DNA from: CAWCDJ01 sp963836015 | Lineage (GTDB): Bacteria > Acidobacteriota > Terriglobia > Bryobacterales > Bryobacteraceae | Assembly (NCBI GenBank): GCA_963836015.1 | Contig: CAWIIF010000015.1 | Location: 124,001 to 188,000, forward strand | Length of the DNA stretch: 64,000 nucleotides | Direction: 5' to 3' | Part shown: piece after piece, positions 17,505 through 26,459 of the stretch | Numbering within the stretch: the first letter of the stretch is position 1 | Layout of the letters: each line of letters starts with the position of its first letter | Made by a program: the position numbers and the translations under genes | Notes under the pieces: generated by a model | What the model was told of the DNA's origin: nothing | The model's database searches: none | What the model saw: only the letters and a program-made list of their open reading frames with translations

Positions 17505-18783
17505 GAAATCGAAATCATACCAGTTCGGCTTGCTCGCTGCGGCCGCGATGCTGTCGGCCTGCGGATCCGCGCACGAGCCCGCGGCCGATCCGGACCTCGT
17601 CGCCGAAATTCAGAAGATCCGCGCCATCGATAATCACGCCCATCCGGTTCGCTACACCGGGCCCGGAGAAGCGCCCGACCGCGAGTTCGATGCCCTGCCT
17701 GTGGACAGTATGGAGCCGCAGTCCGACCCTGTGGCATTGCGCCCCGGCTCGGAGGCAGTCCAGGAGGCCTCCCGCGCTCTGTACGGCGCCCAGCCCAAAG
17801 CGCAGGCGATGGCGCAGAAAGGCGACGGGTATCCGGCGTGGGTGCTCGATCAGATCGGCGTCGAGACCATGCTCGCCAATCGCGTGGCCATGGGCAGGAG
17901 CATCGAGGCCGGCCGCTTCCGCTGGGTGCCTTATGCCGACGCCTTGCTGTTTCCCCTCGACACTTCCCGGCTCGCCGCCCGCAATTCCGATCGCAAGTCG
18001 TTCTTCGCCCTCGAAGACAAGCTCCGCGCACGCTATCTCAAGGAGGCCGGTCTCACCGCTCCGCCCGCGACGCTCGCCGAGTACCTCGACCGCGTCGTCA
18101 CTCCCACGCTCGAGCGCCAGCGGAAGGGAGGCGCGGTGGCCGAGAAGTTCGAAGCCGCCTATCTGCGCTCCCTGTCGTTCGACGCGGTCGATCGACCCGC
18201 CGCCGAGCGCATCTACCTCTCGCGATCGCCGCTCGGCGAAGCCGAATACAAGCCGCTTCAGGATTACCTGTTCCGTTACATCGCTGCCGAGTGCGGCCGC
18301 CTGGGGATGGCGGTCCACTTCCACACCATGGCGGGCTCCGGCGGGTACTTCGATGTCGCCGGCGCCAATCCCCTGAACCTCGAGCCGCTGTTCGACGATC
18401 CCTCGCTGCGCAAGACCAACTTCGTGATGGTCCACGGCGGCTGGCCGTTCACGCGCGAGATTACCGCCCTGCTGACCAAGCCCAACGCCTATCTCGATTT
18501 CTCCGCCCAGGACCTGCTGCTGCCGCCCGCCGCCCTGGCCGCGACCCTGCGCGAATGGCTGGAATACGTCCCCGAAAAGGTGATGTTCGGGACCGACGCT
18601 TACCCCTACAGCTCTGAAATGGGCTGGGAAGAATCCGGCTGGATCGCCGCCCGCACCGCGCGCCAGGCTCTTGCCATCGCGCTCACCGGCATGATGCGCG
18701 ACGGCGAGATCACGCACCGGCGCGCCATCGAACTGGCCCGCCTGGTGCTCCGCGACAATGCCCGCAAGCTCTACGGCCTGTAA
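17503..18783 (+). CDS. Lipoprotein amidohydrolase (Amidohydro_2-like TIM barrel)
   Basis: The 426-aa product begins with a lipoprotein signal whose lipobox is LSAC (cysteine near residue 20), so it is likely anchored to a membrane facing the periplasm. The body reads as a metal-dependent amidohydrolase: IDNHAHP at the N-terminal strand, VHFHTMAG mid-protein, FVMVHGGWP, and the terminal VMFGTDAYP that supplies the catalytic Asp. Such proteins include decarboxylases and hydrolases; substrate unknown. I chose ATG 17503; ATG 17488 (adding MRKRR) is equally possible. Either start overlaps the divergent ggt start. Confidence 0.8.
17514..17519 (-). promoter_or_regulatory. Candidate -10 hexamer for ggt
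   Basis: TATGAT on the minus strand, one base from consensus, lies nine bases before the ggt ATG at 17504. It is inside the first codons of the divergent amidohydrolase gene. No ribosome site is present, so the message would be leaderless. Confidence 0.45.
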
Positions 18784-18791
18784 TCCGAGTC

Positions 18792-18888
18792 GGAAAAACG
18801 GGGACTGGCTTCGAAATTCCGCGCCGGCAACCCGCTGAAAACAGCGTAGGCTCTCCAGCGGAATTTCGTTGCCTGTCCCCGTTTTTCC
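18792..18888. repeat. 97-bp palindromic repeat element (REP/MITE-like)
   Basis: Two 31-bp arms (18792-18822 and 18858-18888) are reverse complements at 28 of 31 positions, beginning GGAAAAACGGGGAC and ending GTCCCCGTTTTTCC. The 35-bp centre contains its own hairpin CGCTG-AAAA-CAGCG (18833-18846). It fills the gap between two convergent genes. The T-rich ends would also give a bidirectional terminator. I recall similar GGGGACAGGC-type palindromes as dispersed repeats in Solibacter-like genomes; that recollection is unverified here. Confidence 0.7.
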
Positions 18889-18890
18889 AG

Positions 18891-19706
18891 CTACGGGAGG
18901 TTCTTATGCGGTTTCGCCGGATTCACGTTGTATTTCCGGCAAGCGTTCACCACCTCGATCAGGAAATGCTCCGGATCCTGATCGGTCTTGCATTTTTGCA
19001 AGGCTTCGAAGAAAATCCGCGCGCGCTTTTGGCCAAAACTCTCCCTCGCCTTGCCGTCGTGACGGGGTTCCGCCCCCATGCTGATTCCTTCGCAGAGTAT
19101 CTTTGTGAGAGCCGGAGTCTCGCTGTTGAAGCATTTGTAGTCGAAATGCTGGATGATGATGTCCTTGGCATTTATGGCTTGCTGCTTGCTCGTGCAGTAG
19201 AGCACGATCCGGTCGTACAACGACGTGCACGTCGCGCCGCTCTTGGCGATTTTTGCGTAGTGGACGTGGCCGGGGAGCACGATGTACTGGACAATGCAGC
19301 GCATGATCGGCAGGGCGTAGTCCATCTTGGCGTTGATATAGACGCGCTCCGTAATCTGGCCGCCTTGCATCGCTTCAGCCAGCGAATGGAATTCGACGTT
19401 GCCGCTTTGCTCCATGATGAGCATTTTGGCGATGTGATCGGGTGGAGGCTGCTGGAGTTGCGACATCCAGTTCCGGTAGTCTGCTTTCAAGTGGGTCACC
19501 TCGGAATCCCAGTTTCCCGGCACATTCTCAATCTCGAGCTTCCGCGGCAGGCTGCCATTATAGAGGTCGTAAATATCGTCCTGCGTAATATTCCAGTTCG
19601 TTTTCAGGCAGTAATCCCACACCTGAAACACGAAGACCTCCAGGCGGCCGAGGTCGGACAACTGCAGATTAATCGCGCCACGCCTTGCTTTTCGCTGAGG
19701 CATCAT
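18891..19706 (-). CDS. HopA1-family-like protein (stand-alone)
   Basis: The 271-aa product has no signal peptide. Three segments match my memory of the HopA1 (HopPsyA) family: RVYINA (121-126), GISMGAEP (207-214) and SFGQKRAR (223-230), with an N-terminal DIYDLYNG and a mid-region SLYDRIVLYC. HopA1 was named for a Pseudomonas type III effector, but related domains occur in many bacteria, including class V lanthipeptide pathways where they act with a kinase-like partner. Neither a secretion system nor a lanthipeptide precursor is nearby. The ribosome site GGAGGAGGG lies 8 nt before ATG 19706. Base composition looks less GC-rich than the neighbours, suggesting transfer. Confidence 0.5.
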   Translation of the reverse strand: MMPQRKARRGAINLQLSDLGRLEVFVFQVWDYCLKTNWNITQDDIYDLYNGSLPRKLEIENVPGNWDSEVTHLKADYRNWMSQLQQPPPDHIAKMLIMEQSGNVEFHSLAEAMQGGQITERVYINAKMDYALPIMRCIVQYIVLPGHVHYAKIAKSGATCTSLYDRIVLYCTSKQQAINAKDIIIQHFDYKCFNSETPALTKILCEGISMGAEPRHDGKARESFGQKRARIFFEALQKCKTDQDPEHFLIEVVNACRKYNVNPAKPHKNLP

Positions 19707-19793
19707 ATGAAGTACCCTCCTCCGAGCTGTTGGAATTATACGTCAACCGGCGCGCCGCATCTCTACTGCCTTCGAGTATGTGACAATCTGTCA

Positions 19794-21176
19794 ATGCTCA
19801 AATGGCTTCCCATTTTGCCGCTTCTCGCGGCCTGCCTCCCCGCGCAGACCATGCCGCCCGCGCCGGAGAAAGAGCTCGCGCGCTCGATCTACAAAGAGTT
19901 GGTCGAAAGCAAGTCGGGCTACACCACCGGCGCGACTACACCCGCGGCTGAGGCGATGGCGGCGCGGCTCAAAGCCGCCGGCTTTCTGCCATCCGACATT
20001 TTTGTGGGCGGCGCCATCCCCACCAAGGCCAACCTGGTGGTCCGGTATCGCGGCACGGGCGGGCAGAAGCCCATCCTGCTGCTGGCCCACACCGACGTGG
20101 TCGAGGCTAAGCGCGAAGACTGGAGCATGGACCCGTTCCAGTTCATCGAGCGCGACGGTTACTTCTACGGTCGCGGCACCGGCGACGACAAGGCCCAGGC
20201 CGCAGTGTGGATCGCCAACCTGATCCGCTACAAGCGCGAGGGATTCCGTCCCGAGCGCGATATCATCGTGGCGCTCACCGCCGACGAAGAAGGCGGCGGC
20301 CCGTACAACGGCGTCGCGTGGCTCCTCAAGAACCACCGCCCCCTGATCGACGCCGAGTTCTGCCTGAACGAGGGCGGCTGGGGCGAAATGGCCCGCGGCC
20401 GGAAGCTTTCGAACGATGTGCAGGTGAGCGAGAAGTACGTCGTCAACTTCCGCCTGGAGGTCCACAACAAAGGCGGGCACAGTTCGATGCCCGTTCCGGA
20501 CAACGCCATCTATCACCTTGCCGCGGCCCTCGACCGGCTGTCGAAGTTCGGCTTCCCGCTCAAGACCAACGAAGTCACCGCAGCTTATTTTCGGGCCATG
20601 TCGAAGATCGAAACCGGCCCTATCGCCGCGGATCTCGCTCAGGTGGCGGAAGGCTCCGAACCGGCCATGGAGAGCGCCGCGGCGCATTCTCCCGCCTGGA
20701 ACGCCACCCTGCGCACCACCTGCGTGGCCACCCAGATCGAAGGCGGCCACGCCAAAAACGCGCTGCCCCAGTTGGCCGCTGCCAATGTCAACTGCCGCGT
20801 CCTGTCGGAGGATTCCGTGGAGTACGTTCAATCCACCTTGCAGAAGGTCCTGGCCGACGAACAGGTCAGCCTCGCCATCGCCGGAGAGGTCAGCAAGGGT
20901 CCGGCATCGCCCCTGCGCCGCGACCTGTTTCAGGCCGTCAGCGGCCTCACCGATACTATGTGGCCCGGAGTGCCGGCAGTTCCGATTATGGTCATGGGAG
21001 CGACCGACGGATTGTATCTTCGCGCCGCCGGAATCCCCACCTACGGCGTCCAAGGCTTTTTCATGGACCGCGACGACATTCGCTTCCACGGCCGCGACGA
21101 GCGTATGGGCGTGCAGGCGTTCTACGAGGGCCAGACGTTTCTTTATGAGTTAGTGAAGAAACTGGCGAAGCCGTAA
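19794..21176 (+). CDS. M20-family metallopeptidase, exported
   Basis: The 460-aa product starts with a signal peptide (MLKWLPILPLLAACLPAQ). The M20 di-zinc signatures follow: LLLAHTDVV (first His-x-Asp), YGRGTGDDKAQ (bridging Asp), TADEEGGG (general base Glu and zinc Glu), and a C-terminal RFHGRDERMGV carrying the last His. Family members remove acyl groups or cleave dipeptides and N-acyl amino acids. Specificity cannot be deduced. ATG 19794 was chosen for the signal peptide; the frame is open for almost 900 bases upstream, but that region is antisense to the HopA1-like gene. A GACAAT hexamer ends six bases before ATG. Confidence 0.88.
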   Translation: MLKWLPILPLLAACLPAQTMPPAPEKELARSIYKELVESKSGYTTGATTPAAEAMAARLKAAGFLPSDIFVGGAIPTKANLVVRYRGTGGQKPILLLAHTDVVEAKREDWSMDPFQFIERDGYFYGRGTGDDKAQAAVWIANLIRYKREGFRPERDIIVALTADEEGGGPYNGVAWLLKNHRPLIDAEFCLNEGGWGEMARGRKLSNDVQVSEKYVVNFRLEVHNKGGHSSMPVPDNAIYHLAAALDRLSKFGFPLKTNEVTAAYFRAMSKIETGPIAADLAQVAEGSEPAMESAAAHSPAWNATLRTTCVATQIEGGHAKNALPQLAAANVNCRVLSEDSVEYVQSTLQKVLADEQVSLAIAGEVSKGPASPLRRDLFQAVSGLTDTMWPGVPAVPIMVMGATDGLYLRAAGIPTYGVQGFFMDRDDIRFHGRDERMGVQAFYEGQTFLYELVKKLAKP

Positions 21177-21231
21177 GTGATATCCTGAACTCCAGTTTTT
21201 ATTTTTCTTGCCTGACGAACAGGAGGTGGTT

Positions 21232-22833
21232 ATGGCGGAAGAACGAACGGTGCTCCGCGGCAGCGAGCGCCGCCCCATACCGGATGCGATTGCGATCGGC
21301 AGCCCCGATCCAAACGATTTGATCGAAGTCACCCTCATTTTGCGGCACCGCAAAAAACTTCCCCCGCCCACCCGCACCATCACGCGGGAGGAGTTCGCAC
21401 GCCGCTACGGTGCCGATCCGGCCGACGTGGAGCGCGTCGAGCAGTTCGCCGGAGAAAACGACCTCACCGTGGTCGAAGTGGACCTGGGGAGGCGGAGCGT
21501 GGTTCTCGCTGGAACCATCGCCAATATGAACGAGGCTTTCGGCACTCAAATCCAGCTCTACCAGGCGCCGGGCGGCATTTTCCGCGGCCGCACCGGTGAG
21601 CTTGTCGTCCCGGTCTCCATCGCCCCTCTGCTGGTCGGCGTGTTCGGACTCGATGACCGGCCGCAAGCCAAGACGCGCTTGCGCCGGCACGTAGTGGGAG
21701 TCGGACCGCGCGCCGCCGGCGACACCTCCTACACTCCTCCCGCCGTGGCCAAGCTCTATAACTATCCCGCCGCCACCGGATCCGGACAAACCATCGCCAT
21801 CATCGAGCTGGGCGGCGGCTATCGTGTTTCCGACTTGAATTCGTATTTTGCGTCGCTGGGCATCACGCCCGTCCCGACCGTTACCGCCGTGGGCGTGGAT
21901 GGCGGGGGCAACGTGCCGGCAGGCGACCCGAACAGCGCCGACGGCGAGGTGCTGCTCGATATCGAAATTGCCGGCGCCATCGCTCCCCAGGCGCGCATCG
22001 CCGTTTATTTTGCGCCGAACACCGACCAGGGCTTCCTGGACGCGATCAGCACCGCGGTCCACGACACGGTGCGCAAGCCGTCGGTGGTTTCCATCAGTTG
22101 GGGCGGCCCCGAATCCACCTGGACTGCCCAGTCGCTCACCGCCTACGACCAGGCCTTCCAGGAAGCCGCGCTGCTGGGCGTCACCGTGTGCTGCGCCTCC
22201 GGAGACGATGGCTCCGCCGATGGCCAGACCGATGGCGCGGCCCACGTCGATTTCCCCGCGTCCAGCCCGCACGTCCTGGCCTGCGGCGGCACGCGCCTGG
22301 AATCCTCTTCCGGCAAGATCACCAAAGAGGTCGTCTGGAACCAGGGCGCCGGGAACGGAGCTTCCGGCGGCGGCGTCAGCGAGACGTTTCCTCTTCCCGC
22401 TTTCCAGGCGAACGCGTCCGTGCCCGTGTCGGTGAATCCTTCGCACTTCAAGGGACGCGGCGTTCCCGATATCGCGGGCGATGCCGACCCCGCTACCGGT
22501 TACCAGATTTTTGTGGATGGACGCAGCGCCGTGTTCGGCGGCACCAGCGCCGTAGCGCCGCTTTGGGCCGCGCTGGTCGCGCTGCTGAACCAGCAGCTCG
22601 GCAGCCCCGTCGGATTCCTGAATACCGCGCTATATGGGAACGCGCTTGCCTCTCAGGCGCTTCACGATATCACCAGCGGGAACAATGGCGCCTTCACCGC
22701 GCGCAAGGGCTGGGATGCCTGCACCGGCCTGGGCAGCCCCAACGGCCAGCAGCTTCTGGCCTCTTTGAAGCAGCCCACTCCGGTCCGCCGCCGGCCCGGA
22801 CGCTCGCGCGCGGCCGCCGCTTCGCGCCAATAA
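21232..22833 (+). CDS. S53-family serine-carboxyl peptidase (kumamolisin/sedolisin type)
   Basis: This 533-aa protease has an N-terminal activation prodomain (about 1-160) with VTLILRHRKK and a REEFARRYGAD segment, then the catalytic domain. The triad is visible: Glu239 and Asp243 in DGEVLLD, and Ser439 in GGTSAVAP. The oxyanion-site CASGDDGS and a C-terminal calcium-site motif (GWDACTGLGSPNG) are also present. Sedolisins are acid proteases, usually secreted after prodomain removal. No classical signal peptide is seen, as in several kumamolisins. ATG 21232 has a perfect AGGAGGT site; an earlier TTG is rejected. Confidence 0.93.
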   Translation: MAEERTVLRGSERRPIPDAIAIGSPDPNDLIEVTLILRHRKKLPPPTRTITREEFARRYGADPADVERVEQFAGENDLTVVEVDLGRRSVVLAGTIANMNEAFGTQIQLYQAPGGIFRGRTGELVVPVSIAPLLVGVFGLDDRPQAKTRLRRHVVGVGPRAAGDTSYTPPAVAKLYNYPAATGSGQTIAIIELGGGYRVSDLNSYFASLGITPVPTVTAVGVDGGGNVPAGDPNSADGEVLLDIEIAGAIAPQARIAVYFAPNTDQGFLDAISTAVHDTVRKPSVVSISWGGPESTWTAQSLTAYDQAFQEAALLGVTVCCASGDDGSADGQTDGAAHVDFPASSPHVLACGGTRLESSSGKITKEVVWNQGAGNGASGGGVSETFPLPAFQANASVPVSVNPSHFKGRGVPDIAGDADPATGYQIFVDGRSAVFGGTSAVAPLWAALVALLNQQLGSPVGFLNTALYGNALASQALHDITSGNNGAFTARKGWDACTGLGSPNGQQLLASLKQPTPVRRRPGRSRAAAASRQ

Positions 22834-22848
22834 GCGCGGGCGCGCTGC

Positions 22849-22854
22849 TACAAT
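22849..22854 (+). promoter_or_regulatory. Candidate -10 hexamer for glgA
   Basis: TACAAT lies seven bases before GTG 22862 in a GC-rich 28-bp gap. No Shine-Dalgarno is seen, so transcription may start at or next to the start codon. Confidence 0.45.
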
Positions 22855-22861
22855 TCCCTAC

Positions 22862-24283
22862 GTGTCCCGCGTCCTGATGGTCTCATCCGAAGCCGCGCCT
22901 CTGGCCAAAACCGGAGGTCTGGCCGATGTGGTCGGCGCCCTTCCCGCCGCGCTGCGCGATTACGGCGAGGAAGTGGCCGTAGTGATCCCGCGCTACGGCT
23001 CCATCGAGTTGAAAAACGCGCGCCGCGTCTTCGACCACATGGCCGTGCACTTCGGCTCCGACCGCTACGATCTCGCCATCTGGCAGGCTCCCGAAGAATA
23101 TCCGCTCTACATGGTCGATTGCCCCCCGCTCTACGACCGGGACGGCTTCTACGGCGAAGACGGCCTCGACTATCCCGACAACCACGTGCGTTTCGCCGTC
23201 TTCGCGCGCGCCGCGCTGGGAGTCGCTCGCGGCCTCTTTCCGGCCGATATCTTCCACTGCCACGACTGGCAGGCCGGGCTGGTCCCCGCCTACCTCCGCA
23301 CCACGTTCGCCGCCGATCCGACCTTCCTCGGAACCAAGACCCTGTTCACGATTCACAATCTGGGCTACCCCGGCCTCTTCCCGCCCGCCATCCTGCCGGA
23401 GGTCGGGCTCGATGAGGCCGTCAACCATCCCGGCGGCATGGAGTTCTTCGGCCAGATCAGCTATATCAAGGGCGGCATTTCCTATGCCGACCGGCTCAGC
23501 ACCGTGAGCCCTACCTACGCCCGCGAGATCCAGACCCCCGAGTACGGATTCGGCCTCGACGGCGCTCTGCGGTCCCGCGCCGGCGTGCTCACCGGCATCC
23601 TCAACGGCGCCGACCACCGCGAGTGGAGCCCCGACGCCGATCCTCTCATCCCCGCCCGCTACTCCATCGACGACCTCTCGGGAAAGGCCGTCTGCAAGCG
23701 CGAACTGCTGGCCGAGATGGGCCTGCCGGAGGAAGCCGCCGGGCGGCCCCTGCTCGGTGTGATCTCGCGCCTCACGCCCCAAAAAGGCAGCGACATCCTG
23801 GCTGAAATGGCGGGCCGCATCGTCGCCGAAGACGCCTGTCTCGTGGTGCTCGGGACGGGCGACCCGGAATTCGAGGAAGCCTTCCGCCTGCGGGCCGCCG
23901 AACACCCCGGCCGCATCGCCGTCCGCATCGGGTTCGATAACGCCCTGGCCCACCGCATCGAAGCCGGCGCCGACATGTTCCTTATGCCCAGCCGCTACGA
24001 ACCCTGCGGCCTCAGCCAGATCTACAGCCTGCGGTACGGTACCGTGCCGGTGGTTCGCGCCACCGGCGGCCTGGATGATACCATCGAGGAGGGCACCGGG
24101 TTCAAATTCGCCGAGTACTCCGGAGCGGCGCTGCTCGAGGCCGTCCGGAAAGCTGTCGGGGTATACTCCGATCAGGACACCTGGCGCGAAATGATGCGGC
24201 GCGGCATGCAGAAGGACTTCTCCTGGAAGACCTCCGCCGGCGCCTATTCGGCTCTCTACCGGAAGCTTCTGGGGAGAGGCTGA
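22862..24283 (+). CDS. glgA: Glycogen (starch) synthase, ADP-glucose type
   Basis: The 473-aa product is a GT5 glycosyltransferase that adds glucose from ADP-glucose to the growing alpha-1,4-glucan. The ADP-glucose-binding KTGGLADVVGALP motif occurs near residues 15-27, and the C-terminal half has SRLTPQKG and SRYEPCGLSQIYSLRYG, containing the conserved Glu of retaining GT-B enzymes. Length matches bacterial GlgA (about 470-490). It starts at GTG 22862 with a -10-like TACAAT seven bases upstream. No other glycogen genes are in this window. Confidence 0.94.
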   Translation: MSRVLMVSSEAAPLAKTGGLADVVGALPAALRDYGEEVAVVIPRYGSIELKNARRVFDHMAVHFGSDRYDLAIWQAPEEYPLYMVDCPPLYDRDGFYGEDGLDYPDNHVRFAVFARAALGVARGLFPADIFHCHDWQAGLVPAYLRTTFAADPTFLGTKTLFTIHNLGYPGLFPPAILPEVGLDEAVNHPGGMEFFGQISYIKGGISYADRLSTVSPTYAREIQTPEYGFGLDGALRSRAGVLTGILNGADHREWSPDADPLIPARYSIDDLSGKAVCKRELLAEMGLPEEAAGRPLLGVISRLTPQKGSDILAEMAGRIVAEDACLVVLGTGDPEFEEAFRLRAAEHPGRIAVRIGFDNALAHRIEAGADMFLMPSRYEPCGLSQIYSLRYGTVPVVRATGGLDDTIEEGTGFKFAEYSGAALLEAVRKAVGVYSDQDTWREMMRRGMQKDFSWKTSAGAYSALYRKLLGRG

Positions 24284-24332
24284 ATCCTTTCCCCGGGGCT
24301 GGGATTCTAATAGTTAGGTTTTAGGAGACGAA

Positions 24333-24662
24333 ATGGCAGGTCAGAACACGCTTACGTTTACCGATGGGAGCTTCGACTCCGACGTGTTGAGGTCCGAAGT
24401 TCCGGTCCTGGTAGACTTTTGGGCCGAATGGTGCGGCCCCTGCCGGCAGATGGCCCCCACGATCGATGTCGTGGCGGCGGAGTACGCCGGCAAATTGAAG
24501 GTGGGTAAGTTGGACGTGGATTCCAACGGAAATACCGCCATGCGCTACAACATTCGCGGCATTCCCACCCTCCTGCTCTTCAAGGGCGGACAGGTCGTGG
24601 AACAGCGCGTTGGCGCGGTCGGCAAATCCGAAGTGCAGAAGATGATCGAAGCTCACGTCTAA
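24333..24662 (+). CDS. trxA: Thioredoxin
   Basis: The 109-aa protein has the canonical active site WCGPC (about residues 33-37) in FWAEWCGPCRQMAP, the cis-proline IRGIPTLLLF and the length of a standard Trx1. It is a cytosolic disulfide reductase. The start has AGGAG eight bases upstream, unlike the preceding glgA. It sits 49 nt after glgA and is followed by a strong terminator at 24688-24725. Confidence 0.95.
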   Translation: MAGQNTLTFTDGSFDSDVLRSEVPVLVDFWAEWCGPCRQMAPTIDVVAAEYAGKLKVGKLDVDSNGNTAMRYNIRGIPTLLLFKGGQVVEQRVGAVGKSEVQKMIEAHV

Positions 24663-24687
24663 CCGGGCAATTTGACCAGAGTTCCGG

Positions 24688-24725
24688 GCCGGAGTTCCTT
24701 TTCGGAATTCCGGCCTTTGCTTTGT
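24688..24725. terminator. Intrinsic terminator after trxA
   Basis: GGCCGGAGTTCC (24688-24699) pairs with GGAATTCCGGCC (24705-24716): 12 pairs, one of them G-T, around a TTTTC loop, followed by TTTGCTTTG. It also lies just beyond the end of the convergent DUF3106 gene and may serve both directions. Confidence 0.85.
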
Positions 24726-24735
24726 CCGGACCCTG

Positions 24736-25305
24736 TCAGATCGGCGGCAGCATCACTTCGGAAAGATCGAGGATGATCTTCTGCTCATCCGGAGAAAAGC
24801 GTGATCTGAACTGCTCGCTGTCGAGCACCGCCGCCCGCTCCGCATCCGGCATCATCTGCAGCCTTCGCAGGGTCTGAACTACCGGCCGGCGCCGTTCGAG
24901 AGGCAGTTGATTCAAAGCCCTCAACTGGAGCTGGAACTCCTGCCGCTTCTCGGGTGGCAGCGCCGCGAACCGCTCCGTTTGCCTCACCACGATCTCTTGC
25001 TGCTGCTTGGGCAGCCCGTCGAACCACGTCAGGTTCCTGCGAAACCGCTCCTGCATCGCCGGCGGGAGCTTTTCGAGCGCCCGCTCCCGCTCCTCCGGCG
25101 ACGCCCGGTAAAGGCGCGTCACCGGACTGCGCGGATTGGTGAGCCGCGGCCCCATAGGCCTGGGCGCCTTGGGCACCCCGCGTTCGCGCGGCACGGCCGG
25201 ACGGCTTTGCGCCGGACGCACCGCCTTGGGTGTTCCCTTTGGCTGGCACGGCGCCACCCCGCACACCGCGAGCAGCGCCGCGACGAGATGGAGAGTTCGA
25301 ATCAT
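24736..25305 (-). CDS. Exported DUF3106-like protein
   Basis: The 189-aa protein has a signal peptide ending near GVAPCQ and a proline- and arginine-rich linker. A helical C-terminal region follows with repeated motifs such as SPEERERALEKLPPAMQERFRRNL and LPPEKRQEFQLQLRALNQLP. The repeated LPP-E-R pattern with F/W-R-x-L resembles DUF3106. It follows the anti-sigma factor gene by four bases and is presumably part of the same regulon; some such proteins are periplasmic partners of sigma/anti-sigma pairs, but no role is established. Confidence 0.65.
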   Translation of the reverse strand: MIRTLHLVAALLAVCGVAPCQPKGTPKAVRPAQSRPAVPRERGVPKAPRPMGPRLTNPRSPVTRLYRASPEERERALEKLPPAMQERFRRNLTWFDGLPKQQQEIVVRQTERFAALPPEKRQEFQLQLRALNQLPLERRRPVVQTLRRLQMMPDAERAAVLDSEQFRSRFSPDEQKIILDLSEVMLPPI

Positions 25306-25309
25306 CCGC

Positions 25310-25801
25310 TTACATCTTCGGCTCAGGGGCTTCCGTGTGCATCAGCCGGCTGAGCTCCCGCATTGTCTCCATGTCCTGCAGCGTATGCTCCGCCTGGTCC
25401 GGCGCCACCGTTTCCACCGCGGCGGATTCCGGGACGGGCGGTGCGAGCCTCACCGCGGGCCGCTCCACCAGGACCGCCGCCACAATCGCGGCAGCCGCCG
25501 CGGCAACCGGCAAAGCTCTGCTCACCAGCACCGGCCGGAGCGGCCGGAGCAATCGATCCAGCCACGAGCTTTCACTACGGATGCGGGCATACAGGCGCCG
25601 GTCGAAATCTTCCGTGATCGCGGGGGCTTCCCATGCGTCGAGCGCGCTCCACACGGTCTGCTGTGCCGCGGCTTCTTCGCCGCACGCCGGGCAGGTTCGG
25701 AGATGCTTCTCGAAATCCGCCGCCATCTCCGTATCCAACTCGCCCGAACTGTATGCCAGCAGCATCTCTGGCCCCTGCCCAGACTCCTTCGGACACTTCA
25801 T
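25310..25801 (-). CDS. Anti-sigma factor with zinc-finger (zf-HC2) domain
   Basis: The 163-aa membrane protein begins with a cytoplasmic zf-HC2 domain containing the zinc motif HLRTCPAC (H-x3-C-x2-C). A hydrophobic segment (about 94-110, LPVAAAAAAIVAAVLV) and a short outer domain follow. Such proteins hold an ECF sigma factor inactive until a signal releases it. It is 16 nt after the ECF sigma gene, its probable partner. I chose ATG 25801 with AGGA upstream; an earlier ATG 25834 would add MATWHREEEEF and overlap the sigma gene. Confidence 0.85.
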   Translation of the reverse strand: MKCPKESGQGPEMLLAYSSGELDTEMAADFEKHLRTCPACGEEAAAQQTVWSALDAWEAPAITEDFDRRLYARIRSESSWLDRLLRPLRPVLVSRALPVAAAAAAIVAAVLVERPAVRLAPPVPESAAVETVAPDQAEHTLQDMETMRELSRLMHTEAPEPKM

Positions 25802-25817
25802 AAATTCCTCTTCTTCC

Positions 25818-26456
25818 CTATGCCATGTGGCCAAGCCGGGCCCGCAATGTCTCGTACGCCCGGAACAACAAGGATTTCACCGCAGACTCCGAACACTTCA
25901 GTGCTTTCGCGATCTGCGAGTATTCCATCTCCTGGTATTTGTGCATCAGGACCGCTGCTCTTTGTTTATCCGGCAGCATCTTGATGGCCCGTCGAACTTC
26001 ATCGAGCCTTGCCTGATACAACATAGACTGTTCCACCGTGGGGCGGCCATCCGGCACTTGCCGTACCGGCAATTCCGGCGAGCCCCGGTCCAGCCGTTCG
26101 TGGACCCGCTCGTTCCGTCCGTCCCGCAGCGCGTTCAACGCCAGGTGCGTGGCGATCCGGAACAGCCAGGTAGTGAACTTGGCCGTCGGCTCGTAAGAGC
26201 TCCGCGAACGATACACCCGCAGGAACACCTCCTGCGCGAGTTCCTCAGCCACCGGCTGGTCCTGGACCATTCGATAAAGGAAATGGACGACCGACGACCG
26301 GTGCTTCTCGAGCAGCAGGCCAAAGCTGGCGCCGTCGCCATCTTTGACCCTGAGCATCAGCTCAGCATCGTAGTCCAGTGCCGCCGCGGCTACCCCCACA
26401 TCCCCTTTAACCCGTTCTGGCTCCCGAGGTTGCGCCCGCGGGGAAAATTCCGTCAC
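25818..26456 (-). CDS. ECF RNA polymerase sigma factor
   Basis: The 212-aa product has sigma region 2 (FHFLYRM-like helix, then AEELAQEVFLRVYRS and FTTWLFRIATHLALN) and region 4 (LPDKQRAAVLMHKYQEMEYSQIAKALKCSESAVKSLLFRAYETLR). Regions 1.1 and 3 are absent, as in the ECF group. It starts at GTG 26456, three bases after gpsA, and is followed by the anti-sigma factor and the DUF3106 protein. It may therefore be read from the plsY/gpsA transcript as well as from its own promoter. Confidence 0.92.
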   Translation of the reverse strand: MTEFSPRAQPREPERVKGDVGVAAAALDYDAELMLRVKDGDGASFGLLLEKHRSSVVHFLYRMVQDQPVAEELAQEVFLRVYRSRSSYEPTAKFTTWLFRIATHLALNALRDGRNERVHERLDRGSPELPVRQVPDGRPTVEQSMLYQARLDEVRRAIKMLPDKQRAAVLMHKYQEMEYSQIAKALKCSESAVKSLLFRAYETLRARLGHMA

Positions 26457-26459
26457 GCT

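Noticed and set aside
18891..19706. Lanthipeptide cluster because of the HopA1-like protein
   Set aside because: No precursor peptide, kinase-like or modifying enzyme genes are next to it; neighbours are peptidases and an amidohydrolase.
18906..19793. A long N-terminal extension of the M20 peptidase
   Set aside because: It is antisense to the HopA1-like gene and would bury the signal peptide at 19794.
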